This document shows positions 32,527 to 44,710 of a stretch of 64,000 bases of DNA, in pieces. The notes beneath the pieces are model-generated. The model did no database searches. It saw nothing but the letters and a program-made list of their open reading frames with translations, and was not told the origin of the DNA. Each line of letters opens with the position of its first letter. The first letter of the stretch is position 1. Made by a program: the position numbers and the translations under genes. This DNA is from Asterochloris sp. CNOR1 (taxonomy: Eukaryota; Chlorophyta; Trebouxiophyceae; Trebouxiales; Trebouxiaceae), in the NCBI GenBank assembly GCA_963969365.1, contig OZ017748.1:868001-932000 (forward strand). The letters are read 5' to 3'.

Positions 32527-35500
32527 TCAGCTGGCCAGCGGACATACACAAGACTCAATCATCTCGCCCTGTTCCATCAGGCTCTGTGCATATTGTAATC
32601 CCAGTGCATACTGTCCTGACGCCGTCTGACACTGTCCACGCACCATGTCAGTGTCGATCCTCTCGACGTGCTCCGTCAGGCGCTGCACCAGGGTATCCTC
32701 CCGGGTCTCCTCCCTCTTTACACTGCCCAAGATGTGTTTTTCATCCTCCAGGCGTTTGCGCTTCTGCCCCCTCGCCGGCACCTGCGCAAGCAGAGGTGGT
32801 TGCCTTCTGCTGCCTGACCCGTCTATTGCTAGCCTAGGCACTGGGCTCTGGGAGGTAGACTTGAACCTGGGCAGACAGCCTCTTTTCTGACACCTGACCT
32901 CAGTGCTGCCCTCAGTGCTGCCAGAAACTCTCAAAGCGGTCTGCAGATCCACAACTTCTTCAGATTTCGTCACCTGCAGGCATAGCCATTTACTCCTACT
33001 TGAAGTGCTTTGTGCAGCGCACCTCAGACATAGTCTGGAGGACTTTGAAGACTGCTGCAGCCGCGTTTGGAATATACTTGGTCAGGTTCTTGCGGCGTAG
33101 CTTCTGCTCGCGGGCAGCCAGCTGCCGTGTGATTTTCACCTTGAGCTGCAAATGGAGGGCAAAAATCAGGATCAGCAGGCTGCAGGTGCCGCACCTGTTG
33201 TCAGCAGCAAAGCTGCATGATCTGGAGGCCTTGAGCTGCAGTGGCAGGACATGCTGGCAGCCATAGTTGAGATATGCAGGGTGCAGCAATGCAGACGCCA
33301 GCGAAGACAGGGCAACCATACTATGCTGTGCAGTGAGCAGGAACTCCTGCTGCGGCCTGAGCACCCAGCAGGGTACAAAGCCAGGAGTGCAAGGGTAAGA
33401 TGTGGATAGGAGATCACGAAGAGCGGATGCAGCGGGCATGCTGCTTTGAAGCAGTGCTGACCTGCAGGCAGCACTGCTGGATGGCGTGCTTCACAGCGCT
33501 GACCATCTCATCCATGTCATCCGCTGCAGGCAGCAGCGAAAGCTGTCGACAGCCAAGCTCGAGCTCTGCAGCTACACAGGCTGCAGAGACCTTGAAGGCT
33601 CCGGCCCCAGCTGCCAGGGTAGTTGGCAGCCTCCCTGTGTGCTCATTTGGCAGCAACAGTGTCTTTGGCCTGGTACAGTAGGGAGGCTGCAGCGGCTGCC
33701 TCTGTGCGGCAGGGTACCGTTTGCAGGCTGCACGGTGGCCATATAAAGACTCAGCCCTGATGTGCTCTCAGCAGGGGCTCACTGACGTGTCACCCCTGCA
33801 GGCAATGCAGTGTCTGCATCGAGCTGGGGGTTTCCTGCACACAGGCTGCACAATGTTCCACTAAGAGTAGCCCTGATGTGCTGAGCAGGCCCTCACCAAT
33901 GTACTCCTTCCCTGCCCCTTTGTAGGGGATACGTGTGCTGCAAATGCTGACAAAGACGCCCACTTTGTCAGTGCTCTGATTTATTTTGTAGGAGGCCCAG
34001 TTGATGCGCTTGAGGGCGGTCCTGGTGCAGACATCAGAGCCGCCCTGCAGCAGCTGGCAGTATCTGAGGGGCGCCGCACAGTTCAACCTGCACTGTACAG
34101 CACCCAAGGCAGAGCTGAGGTGCAAACAGCACAGCTGCACTGCAGCAGCCTGCAGGACTTGAGGGTTGAAAGCTGCCCAGTACAGCACCAGATGCAGCCT
34201 TCAACTGCAGACATCATAGCTGCCCTGCAGCAGACAACGAGACTTGACAAGGCTGCACTGCAGTGAGCAGCTGAGACCTGCCCCATGAGGCACTTGAGGG
34301 AGGTCCTGGTGCGCACATCAAAGCTGCCATGCAGCAGGCAGCTGAATCTGCGGCTGCCTGCAGTGCAGTCAGCAGGGCGAACATGCATCATGCAACACTT
34401 GAGGCGGCTGCGCTCAGAGCTGCATGGGGACCTGCCACAGCTGCCATCCAGCGTGGGCATGCCACAGGCGAGGTGAGGCCGAAGGACCTCAACTCATTGC
34501 TCGCTCTGTGCTGGCCCAAGGACATGAGCCAAGAATGCTTTATGGGTAGTGCAGCCGGCAGATCTGCTGCTTCACAGCAGCACCCCAGCAATGCAAAGCA
34601 GCACAGGCCAAGTGTTCAGAAGTTTTGGTGGGGCACTGACCTCAAAGAGCAGGGGAATCCGGTTGGCAAAGCGGTAGATGTTGATGCCAGGCTTGATGTC
34701 CCGCCCGCCCACGCTGACAGCTGCCTCCACCACAAATGCGTGCCCATCCAGCACTCTAGGCTCACCTACACACGCGCTATGGGCAGACATTGCAGGCAGT
34801 GCCATTCTGACTTGCAGGGCATCAGCAGCTAAGGCTTGGGGCATGGTTAACAAGCAGGGCTGTCAGGGGGGATTGTTACCAAGGCAGCCATTGCCATTGA
34901 CACCCACCAAGATGATCACTGTAGTCAAGCCTCACCCTGATGAGTGGAGACCATGTCAGGGTGCAGCTCCTTAGTGATACCCAGCCGCAGGTTGTACTCC
35001 CCTACGGCACAACAAAGAGGGACCAATCTCAGCGCTCTCACGAGGCAGCAAGGTGCAGGCAGGCCATGAGCCAAGGTGCTTGTGACTGCATCAAGCTGCA
35101 AAGCCTAAGACCCATGCCATTCCTGGCAGCCGATGGCACTGTTGCTGCACACGATACCGCAGAGTGCAGGGCGTCACTGCTTGACAGCTTTCACTGCTCA
35201 ACCAGGGGCCACAAACGTAACTTTGATCTGGCCTGGAGCTTGGCCATGCCACTTGGACTGTCAAGCTATGGCTTTCCAGCACGCATCACTGCAGCTGAAG
35301 CAGGCAAGCCTGCACAGGGGCTCACTTCCCAGGCGCTTGCCACTGGGTTTGTGAGCTCTGCAGGAGGCACGCCCAACCAGACTGAGTGGGCACCTCGGGC
35401 GCAGGCCCCGTCACCAGCACAGAGATGCTGGGCGCTCACCTGCTGGGCGCAGATGGCTGCCATCAGGGTCCCTGAACTTGGCCTCATGCAGCAGCTGGTG

Positions 35501-38500
35501 CAGGCGCACCACCTGCTTGTTGGTCAGCTCGCTGGGGTACATGTCCGGGTCTGCCCCGCTGCGCATCTCGTCGATCAGGCGCCCTGCAGCACTGGGTGGC
35601 TTGCATTCGTTGGCTTGAACAGACAGGCATGGTTGCACCTGTGAGGTCTCACATCCAGCATGAGACATCCTGCACATGAGCAGCGTGCCTCAGGCTTCAT
35701 CGGCGTCTAAATGAGACCCCTTCCCGTCGCCCGCTGCGTTGGGCTGCTTGCGACCTGCGTGCTGCCAGCCTTGCTACACTTGTCTGAAAAGTTGGTGGGA
35801 TGGCGACTAGCTGCCTGACACAGCAGCATCTGCCCTGCATGTCAGCTGCTCTCAGCCAATCAAGCTGTGCCACCATACACCTGCCCACCTGCAAAGTCCT
35901 TGGAGATGTTGGACAGGTCCTTGCTCAGAAACTGCTTGAGGGAGCCTGTCTTTGTGATGGTGATGAGGCGCTTGAGCGTTTCCAGGTCCACAGAAGCCGG
36001 ATGATGCTTCACCACCTACACACAGGAACCCCATCAGGTGCTGGTGCTGCGCAGCCTCCATGCAGCGAGCCCAGCATCATCCAAAGTATGCGCATGCAGC
36101 CGACATCTATGCTCATCAGGAGAGCAGCAAAGCAACCCAGGCAGTCAGACTGCTTTGGCTCTGACAGCGAGAATGTTCGGCAGCCGCCAGAACTTGTTTT
36201 GTACCCAGCCTCTGCCTGACGACCCCCACGCCAAGGTCACTCGTCAAATCGTAGATGTGTGTTGCGACTCGTAACACTTATGACACCCCACGCCACGGCT
36301 CTGCCATTGAATATGCCAAGAACTGCTCTCAACGGGCTACTGCTGCAGGCATCACATTGCACCCCTGACACTTGTGGTGCAAGGTCCTGCCACCGCACTG
36401 ACAAACGTGGCAGGGGCACCTTGCACCGCTCAGCAGATGTACCTCAGGCGGGCCAGGCATCTTAGTGGTGCGCCTTCTGAAAGTGGCATTGACACTGTTC
36501 TTGTCCTCCTCTGCCTTGTACTGGAAGGTGAACTCTGAGTACGGTGTGATGACCGCAATCTGGCGCAGATACTTCAGAATTTTCCCTCTGCAGGGCAAGG
36601 TTGAGACCGTCATGCAGGGAGTCACAAAGGAGTATTGCCCCACTGGGTTTGCCACATGACGTTTGCAGGGATGTGCTGCAGGAGCAGAGCCTTTTTGGTG
36701 CGCCTGCTGCTGTGATGCAAGGAGGGTTGCGGCTGGACAATGGCACAGCACCTGATGTCGTGAAAGCTGAGCACCACAACAAAGGGCTACAAATACTTAT
36801 AAGAGTGCATGCCACAGCCACCTGTAGTTTGACCAATTGCCCTGAATGGTCACGCTCAGCTCCGACCCCCTCCATTCGTCAGGATTTGCCTCAAGTGCCT
36901 CCTTGTGCACATTGGGCTCGTTCCTGCAGGCAGACGACATGAAGCTCTCAGTCAAGTGCAGCCTTGCTTACTTGAAAAACAGATGAGTTCAGATAAAAAC
37001 CATGCATCACGGTGTAGCTACGGCAAGACAAAGCTGCACATTCACCAGGGCTTGATGTAGCATATACATTCCACTCGTCATTGCTGCACAAGCTGGACGC
37101 AGAGTTCTAGCAGCAGTTGCTCATGCTGTGGCCAGCACAAGTGCTGCACGGGCGGGCAGCATGCCCTGCGGTGCAGCCCGAGATATATGCCGCAGCCAGC
37201 CTTGGCTGCTGCCGGCACTGTGGCCTGCACTTCACCCTCTGAGGTAGGCCCCCTTTCACTCACTTGTGAATGTCAATGTCCAGCTTGTAGTACGAGATGC
37301 TGCCATGCTTGGAGGTGCTGCTTCTGACCTCGATGGGCAGCCCTGTGCTCATCTTGCTCCAGATGAGGGCCATCTTGGCGCCCAGGCCAAACTTGCCCCG
37401 TGTCTGCTGCACGCCGTACTTTGTGCCTGACAGCACCCTGCCCAGCAGATTGGGGATGTCCTTGTGGGGCATGCCCATCCCATTGTCCTGCACAGACAGG
37501 GGCAGTGTGTAACAGAAAGATTCAGCAAAAGGTGCAAGTCTGCAGCACCTGGTGCAGCTGACTTGTGTCTAATGTGTGCTGTTGGCATGGGAGCCTGCTG
37601 CAGTGGGATGCAGCTGCCTGCACAGCAGGATTCCATGCAGCCAGGGCACTGTCTGCACCACCAGGCGGCAGCTGCAGACCTGGGGAGAAAGGGCTGGGGG
37701 CCAAGCAGACAGCACATAAGGCGTCCTGAAAAGGCTTCAAGAGCAACAGTGTCAGGACAGCTGACCCTGACAGTGAGCTTGTAGAAGGTCTTGCCGGCCT
37801 TGCTGGCATTGGCTGCCCGCTTGGTCTCCACCTCCTTCTTGTGCACCTCCATGGCCGCCATGTCCTCTCCTTTCTGCAGCAAGGTGAGTCATGAAGCTGT
37901 GGTGGTCAGTGCTGCCTGCTTCGCCGGGCTGGGCCCATTGAGCAAGCTAGCAGACAGAGTCTCGCTCTTTTACGCCAGCAGGCAGGGGCTGCTGCGGACA
38001 GCCTGGGGTTGCTCAGCCATTGTTGCAGGGGCTGGCTGCCACAGTGCTGCATCTGTAACAGCAGCATCAGGTCCCCACTACCAGCAAGCTCCACTCTCCA
38101 TGATAGCGGTCGCTGCAGCAACCAGCCGCGCTCTCCCAGAAGTGTGCTGCAGGCTGAGGCTGACCTTGGCCAGGGATTTCCCCAGTCTCTCCAGGTCCTT
38201 GGCCTCCTTTGCCAGCCGTCTCTGCAGCAGGGGACTATCACAGCATCAAGGCGTGGGTGTGTTGGGGCAAGCTCTTATGCTTTGCATGTTGTGCACGCAA
38301 TGCTGGCCTTGTGGGCAGCTGCTCCTGCGGCAGGCGTCATCAAGACACCTGAAGCTGGGCTGCTGCAGAGCTTGTTGCGACGCATGAGCGTATGCGAGCC
38401 CTGGCAAGCCTGCAGTGGAGAAGCCTTTGCAGCAATCGGGGCTTGGCTGCAGCAGTGAACAAGGCAGCGCTGCAGGTTGCTGTGCCTGCAAGCATGAGCT

Positions 38501-39486
38501 GCCAAAGTGCAAACCTCTGAGCTGCCCAACTGCAGCAATAAGGGTGCACACAGCAAAAGAAGCTGGACTTGAGCACCGGCAAGGAGCCACCACAGTGCCT
38601 GAGGCTTGGTAGCAACAGGGTTGAACAAGCCAGGCTGTAGATTGCATCATGCATCAGCAGCATGCCTGCCCCAAGCAGGGCCAGGCTGCTGCTCAGTGCT
38701 CAGCAGAGAGGGCATACCTTGTCCCCGTCGCCTTTCACAGAGTTCTAGCACAGCGCTCAGGCTAGGCTGCTTCAAGCAAGCACCAAGCTGTCCAAGATCT
38801 GGCTGGAGCCCCTTGACCATGGAGGCGCCTGTCGCCTGAGCACCATCTGCTGCCCTGAGCTGCTCCACTGACAGCTGTGCCCATGGACCTGCCTTCTTGG
38901 CGTCGCCTGTCTCAAAGTCCTGGTACAGCTCCTCGTCCACGCGCTCATGGTTCACGATGCCGCGGACCTTGTTGAGCCGCTTGTGGCTGATCTCTTCACT
39001 GCAGGCACAGGCACAGGCACAGGCTACTTACAGAGATCAAGTCAGAGATGACAACCAATGGAGGCGCCAGCCATCGTCATCGAGATTGGCAGCCTCCTCC
39101 TCTGTCAGGGCCCTGCCTCGCTAGAGGCACAAAGGAAGATCCCTCGTGCTGCATGTGCAGTCTGGATGGCACACAGGGCAGGACAACCTCAGCATAGAGG
39201 AAGAATCAAATCCTCACATGGTGACCTGGATGTCCGGCAGCTGGTTGATGCTCTCTGCTGCATCCAGGGAGTTCTCTACGAGCTCCCGCATGCTGGTGTA
39301 CAGGCTCTTGCCAGGCTGCAGCAGTGGAGGGACTGCATCTTGAGCATATGGGATGCGGCAAGCTAGATGAGCATTCGAGCTGTGCATGACAGCACCCACA
39401 TTGTCAAAGCCTGCAATGTTCTTGTTGTCTGCAAAGAACTCGGCTGGGCTCTTCTGCACCAAAGCCTCCCCTGCCTTCTTACCCAT
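32527..39486 (-). CDS. TOP6B: DNA topoisomerase VI subunit B
   Basis: ATPase subunit of the archaeal-type topoisomerase VI kept by plants and algae, where it serves endoreduplication; a related protein acts in meiosis. Sixteen exons, phase-checked: 39400-39486, 39218-39315, 38893-38998, 38165-38221, 37766-37873, 37264-37487, 36822-36923, 36443-36587, 35889-36015, 35440-35583, 34936-35001, 34641-34765, 33897-34044, 33462-33523, 33023-33145, 32527-32973; 722 aa. GHKL motifs: ELVENSLDAAESI (N box), DNGMGMPHKDIPNLLGRVLS (G1) and TRGKFGLGAKMALIWSKM (G2). Later: GNWSNYRGKILKYLRQIAVI, SPAGEYNLRLG-like, TALKRINWASYKINQS and HAIQQCCLQLKVKI. The exon 3 donor is GC (38892). The last exon is long and may hide an intron. 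Confidence 0.95.
34012..34440 (-). repeat. Three or four decayed copies of TOP6B exon 13 acceptor and exon start
   Basis: The exon 13 start, GGSDVCTRTALKRINW (34044 downwards), is echoed in intron 12 at about 34283-34330 (GSFDVRTRTSLKCLM), 34186-34240 and 34388-34430, with a weaker one near 34100-34150. Each has a CTGC(A/T)G-like acceptor at the matching place. Confidence 0.85.
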
Positions 39487-40552
39487 GGCTCCTCGATCAG
39501 GGTCACCCTGGGCTGTCAATCGCCGGCATGCAGAGCGCTTTCGGCCTCAGCATAGCATGACATAATTGAATGGGATTTTCCTAACATTAGTGACATCCTG
39601 TTGTGCGCTGAAGTTAAAGTTTCTGCCTCTGCAGCCCTTGCTGGTGCCCACAGCTTGCGAGCTGAGCTCCAGGTGCTATATACCCAGCATTTGTAAGGGC
39701 CTGCATGAGGTGCATCTGCCTGACGATTGTCTGCACAGGGGTTGGCCTGCATCCTTTGGTGAGGCCCTCAAAGATCCTTGCTGCTGACCTGCATGTCAGC
39801 AACATACCCTCATTCGCCTGTCCGACCACAGAAGCATGCATCAACCTACCTTCCAGTTGTTATTTGCCACAGCTCTCAATGATGTCTTTGCCATCTGGAG
39901 GTAGTGTGGAGGATACAGCGGGTTGAGGTGACCAAAATCTGACTGCAATCAGCCAGAAGCTCTGCCAACCTGCAGTCAAGCAAAGAGCAACAGGAAGGGT
40001 TGTGCTTGACCACCGCACCTGATGTGCTAGGAACAGTACCAATGGGGTGACCAGCAACAATGCCAACAAACCTGCAGGGGGGGCACAGGTCGTCTGACAA
40101 ACTATGTCGATTGACTAGAGATTCCAGCATAGAGCTCATAGGCCTGCCTGTGGCTGGGAACAACAGGATCATGTGGGGACTCCTGTGAATGTGCGACTGC
40201 CAGTAGTGCACTGTCTGCCAGAAGCTGACTGCAATGATGACTCTGCAGAGAGCAACAAACTCCCGATGAGAGCCTAGAGTTGAGAAGGAGGCAGAGCAGG
40301 TCCTGGAGTCGGAAGCGGAGTGATTGGAGCAGGTCAGCAGCCAGGAAACAATCTGCATGGCTTGCATGAGAACTAAGGCTGCTCCCGCTCTGGCGTTGGC
40401 AGAGTTGGGCCTCTTGCCAGACCTGCTGGCCAGGATGGGCTTCGCCATGCTGCAGGTCAACGCGATCAGGGGTCCAGATTCCCCGCCTTTCTCCCTGTAT
40501 CGTGAACGATCCTGTGAAGTAACAGTGACCATGATCCGTTTTTGAGCTGAAC
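39487..40552. other. Gap between TOP6B and the SnoaL-like gene
   Basis: This should hold the TOP6B promoter and the promoter of the next gene. Open frames exist on both strands (minus 39876-40532, plus 40324-40545), but neither resembles a known family or shows clear codon bias, so none is called. Confidence 0.4.
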
Positions 40553-41393
40553 ATGCCTCATGCTGTTGACCCGTTGAAGATTGTCGAGCATTTCGGGGAG
40601 CTATTGTTCAGGGGAGACCCTCAGCTGGCTCATGGCTTGATAGACTGTTTTGCTCAGGAATGCCAGATCATCATGCCAGGGAAGGGGGGCGTGGCAGGTG
40701 ATGCATGGCATGCTGACCACTGCGCAGCATGACCCGCAGAGTCTATGCAGCATGCCTTGCCAGGTGCACAATATGCCTTAGTCTGCCCAGACAGACTCCT
40801 GTCCCTGGCTGCTGCATGCAGGGAGATATGAGGGCAGGAAGGGTGCTTCTCGTTTCCTGATCGCATTGGCCACCCAAATCCACGTCGAGTCTCACGCAGT
40901 TCACTGGAGGGCGGTTGCAGGTGTGTGGGATTGAGCAGATCCTGTGGGTGATGTTCACATACAGATTGCCTCGTTACTCATTGCCTTCCTTGCAGGGCTC
41001 AATGTCTTCATTGCAGGCAGCTCCACATTTGGTGAGGAAAGCGGTGGTGCCCACACCAAAGCCAAAGACAGTTGCACTGGCTTCTCTTTGTTCTGTAAGC
41101 AGCCGACTGTGCATGCCTGCAGAGGCCACCAGCACAGGGCGCAAGATGTCTCACGACTGGTGGGGAGGTTTTTCAGCAGACAATGCTACCCTCAATCGCT
41201 TCTCAAGCTTGCAGTACGTTTCACCTTTCCTGATTGCAGGGTGGAGCAGTTTGTTGTGTCCAGGGAGGGCAAGATCAGCAAGCTTGAATTCTTCTATGAT
41301 GCTGACCAGTACAGTGACGCATTTCAAGCAGACCTCGGGTCTGAAACGGATGGGGAAGCCCATTCAGGCAGGAGCGAGAAGTCCCTGTCGTAA
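40553..41393 (+). CDS. SnoaL/NTF2-like domain protein
   Basis: Small cone-shaped alpha+beta fold found in enzymes and binding proteins; the substrate is unknown. Exon 1 is 40553-40697 (start MPHAVDPLKIVEHFGELLFR, then QLAHGLIDCFAQECQIIMPG, the typical first helices and strand). Further coding blocks: about 40911-40965 (VCGIEQILWV), 40996-41095 (LNVFIAGSSTFGEESGG) and a last exon starting at about 41241 (VEQFVVSREGKISKLEFFYD, then ADQYSDAF, Ser/Glu-rich tail, stop 41391-41393). REGKISKLEFFYDAD matches the last strands of SnoaL domains. Middle exon borders are not settled: the acceptor at 40910 keeps the frame while the one at 40920 does not. Confidence 0.6.
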
Positions 41394-41809
41394 GATCCCT
41401 GCAGCAATCTTGACATTAACATGCAGCTGGGAGGCGGCCCTGAGGTGGGAGCTGCATGAGGGGCCCCTGGCTTGGCGCACCCCAGACCTCAGCACTGAAA
41501 GTTTGGCCTGATTGGTGTGGATGGCACCCAGGATCCATCCCCTTCCCTTTTCCCATGTGCCATTGCCTTCCACGAACTTGTGATGTACATTGATCATCTG
41601 GTGACACATTACCATGCTGTTGCCGGCTGGCCTGTGTATGGTGGCGATGCAGTGGTCAATGGCCTACACATTTTGTTTTTGTGAGTAGTGTGAGGCTCAA
41701 CGTGGCCAGCCTCGAAACGCAGGTTCTCTTTTGACCAGGAACAGAATCGAGAGACTTGTCAATCGCACAAACATAACCAGCTGCGCTTCCTGAACCAATC
41801 GTGATATAC

Positions 41810-43180
41810 ATGATGTCGCGCATCAATACGTTTTTGGTCCTCGCAGCCCTGATCCTGGCAGGCACAGCTCAGAGCATCAGGCTGACTGACATCCAGGATG
41901 AGCTGACAGAGCTCTGGAGCTCTGGTCACTCAGAGGTGAGTCCTACACACTGTTGAAGCAGGCAGTGAAGTAAAAGATCTGCCTATTCAGCGACCTGCTG
42001 CCACTTCAAGTCATGCATTGCTCTGCCAATGGATGTAGTCATGTGATTGCATTGATCTGCCTGTGTTGGTGCTGTGCGGCGTTTCTGATCACTCACAGGC
42101 CCTTGTGATTGTCAGAATGATCTGGATGCAGGTGACGTCACGAATGCACAACGCCTTCTCTGCTCTGGCAGAGTCCGATGGCCCTGCTGAGGTACAAACT
42201 GTGACTGTGGCTGTCCATTGTATGGCTAGCAGTGGCCAGCGCACATGCATGCATGCTTGAAGCATCTGTGTGCCACATCATGCATTGATTGTGCACCCAT
42301 GTCACTGCCCTCTGCTGCAGATCCTTGTGAAGTACATCGTCAAGCCCTCAGAGGAGGAGGACTTTGTGAAGGTAGGAGGTCCTTGCACACTGTGCATTAC
42401 CCTGCCTGACAAGCTCGTTTTTGTTTCAATGCAAAAGCATTGGTCATGAACTGCAGGAATTCAGCAAGGCTGCTAAGGCAGTTGCAGATGAGGAGAAGGG
42501 CAGCAAGATCTTCACCCTGAGCAAGACTGCCACAGACAATTTCCAGCTGTGGGAGTATGGTGAGGCAGCGGCTCCTCTCAGAGGGTCAGTTTGAAGAAAC
42601 ACAACACCATCACATCACTAATTCATACTTGCACATGCAGCCGCGTGGGAGACAGCTGAGGACCTGAAGGAGCACATCAAGTCAGACCACGTAAAGGACC
42701 TGGCCAAATACATCTTTGAGCATGTGAGTACCGGGAGGTATTGGCTTGGCAGCATGCTTGCCATCTTTTGCATGCACCTATTGCATACAACAGTGCTACT
42801 GCTTTCCTTGAGGACTTGCTTTGACACCACAGCACAGCATGCAGCCATCAACAGATCACTGCATCATTGTGTTTGCGGCACTGTGTCTTTGGAGGTCATG
42901 CAGTGCTGACTTGTTTGGAGTAGTTGTGTTGGTGCTGCCTTATTGTGTGGTGTTTAGTTGGTGTTTAGTTGCTGTGGCAGTTGGCCTCCAGTGCTGCCAG
43001 TTACTTACAGTGCGTGGCAGTGCCGACTGAGGTCAATAGAGCCTCTGCTGTGTGCTGCCCCATATGGTGAGGGAGGGTTAGTATGGCAGTGTGCCAGAGA
43101 TTTGATGTTACATTTGCAATGACATGCAGGACATCATCATTGAAGCCAGCCCTCTCATCAAGCTTGTTGAGGAGAAGTAG
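41810..43180 (+). CDS. Secreted ABM-like (antibiotic biosynthesis monooxygenase fold) protein
   Basis: Six short phase-checked exons: 41810-41935, 42132-42191, 42321-42371, 42457-42559, 42641-42723, 43130-43180; 157 aa. MSRINTFLVLAALILAGTAQS is a clear signal peptide, so the protein probably enters the secretory path. The body, ILVKYIVKPSEEEDFVKEFS to SKIFTLSKTATDNFQLWEYG, AAWETAEDLKEHIKSDHVKD and IIEASPLIKL, has the spacing of a ferredoxin-like ABM domain (xVKPGKExxFxxA, xxxExWxSxEAxxxHxxS). Such folds cover heme-degrading and quinone-oxidising enzymes as well as non-enzymatic proteins; the function here is unknown. A second ATG follows at once (41813). A TGTAA signal lies about 138 bases after the stop. 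Confidence 0.7.
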
Positions 43181-43317
43181 AGAGCATTGGCCAACACGCC
43201 CTGATTGCAATGCTCCCAAGATTTCCTTATCTGCATCCCTGAGCAGCGCTATATGCTGCCTCTTTATGTCCTGCCTCAAATATGAATGGCAACTGCAGTC
43301 TGGCAGCAGCCTCTTGT

Positions 43318-43322
43318 TGTAA
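43318..43322 (+). terminator. Possible TGTAA poly(A) signal of the ABM-like gene
   Basis: TGTAA lies about 138 bases after the stop codon at 43178-43180, at a distance usual for algal 3' UTRs. Confidence 0.4.
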
Positions 43323-44607
43323 CCCATCCATCAACGCTCCTGATGGCGGCTAGAGCCTTCTTTATGAGCTGAATAGCAGCAAGTCAGATCGACCAGCAGA
43401 CGCTGTGTTCCTACATACACTACAGCCAATCAATGCAACCAATGCAGCAGGCACACTGGTGGTCCAAGAAAGCAAGTGGCTTATCTGCCTGGAGCAGGAG
43501 CTCCAATGTGTTGATGGTCCCTGTGCGGCAATGTCTTGTCAGATGCAGTCCTGCCCGCAGCCCACCTGGTCACGTAGAGAGCCTAACTGTTGCCTGTCCT
43601 GCCTGCTCTAGAGCTGTACATCTTCCTCAGCCCTCTAAGTCTGAATGTGGGCATGCTGTACACAGGGAAGCATAGGCTGGAGGGCAAACCTACCACTGAG
43701 ACAAAAGTGGTGCCCAGCAAGGGCACCAATTGCAGTGTGCCGCAGAGAGAGATTCATGACCAGCAAGTCCTCTGACGCCTTGTCAGCAAGGACTTGAGCC
43801 TCATGAGGCAGTTGATCAGCTGAGCAACACATTGCATGGTAAAGCGCCTCTCCTGCTTGTTGTGCAGTGTGTACACGTTGTCTGAGCAGGAGCTGAAATG
43901 ATCATTATTCCTCCACTGATTCGGGCATTTCTTTCATGACACTACAGGATGTTACATTGAGCAATGTTTTCATGCACATGCATCCCAGCGACTTGGTGTG
44001 CAGGTAGAGAGTGTCAACAAGCAGTGGCAGCCTTCATTGGCTGCCCAGCTACACAATGTCCTTGTCATGGAATCCCTCAGTATGTTTTGCTTGATTGCAT
44101 GACAGGCCCACATGGGAGATCTCAGGTGCACCTGAGACAGCGGGGAGCAGACAAGGAGCAATTGTAGGCTGGCTGGAGTGCCTCATGTGCTGCTGGAGCC
44201 TGACATGCACTGCCGCCAAACAGGCATTGCTCAGTAATGAACATCCTCCATTGCTGCTCGGTGTATGCAAACCTCCAGTCAGAGGGAGACCCTGGGCGAA
44301 CACAACTGAAGTGGCTGCTACTGCGTTGTGGTTTTGGAGGAGAAGTTAGTGAGGTCCAGGATGATGGTGCACTTGTCTCTCATCAGCAGACCAGCGTGGG
44401 AGCCAGCCAGGTCTAGGGTTGCTGCACCTGGTTGACAACTCTGTGCCATGCACACTCTTGACTCGATGTAGAATGCAGCTCAGGCTTCCAAGAGAGCAGG
44501 CAGAAGTGAAGTTTGCAAAGTGTGACAACAGAGTACAGGTTTCAGCCAGATCTGGCTGCGCAGCCTGTAGTGTCATGTAAGGATGCGTCTTTTCACTATG
44601 TCAACAT
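43323..44607. other. Gene-poor stretch upstream of tRNA-Asp
   Basis: About 1.3 kb with only short open frames on both strands. I see no family resemblance, no terminal repeats and no strong tandem repeat. Confidence 0.5.
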
Positions 44608-44679
44608 GTCGAATTAGTATAGTGGTTAGTATGGCCCCTTGTCACGGGGCAGACCCGGGTTCAATTCCCGGATTCGGCG
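44608..44679 (+). tRNA. trnD-GUC: tRNA-Asp (anticodon GTC)
   Basis: A 72-base cloverleaf without intron. The acceptor stem pairs GTCGAAT with ATTCGGC (one G-T pair), with discriminator base G. The D arm carries A-box-like TAGTATAGTGG. The anticodon loop is TTGTCAC between GCCCC and GGGGC. The T arm holds the B box GGTTCAATTCC. The gene is followed by a T run. CCA is not encoded, as expected for a nuclear gene. Confidence 0.95.
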
Positions 44680-44705
44680 TCGAATCCTCATCCTGCCACA
44701 CACTC

Positions 44706-44710
44706 TTTTT
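44706..44710 (+). terminator. RNA polymerase III terminator of tRNA-Asp
   Basis: Five T residues on the coding strand lie 26 bases after the tRNA, a standard Pol III stop. Confidence 0.75.

Noticed and set aside
32527-32640. A 28-base intron near the TOP6B 3' end (GTGCGT to CAG)
   Set aside because: Too short for a spliceosomal intron, and the frame is open without it.
39876-40532. Minus-strand open frame of 218 codons upstream of TOP6B
   Set aside because: Composition looks random, rich in Ser/Cys/His, with no motif or splice support; the overlapping plus-strand frame is no better.
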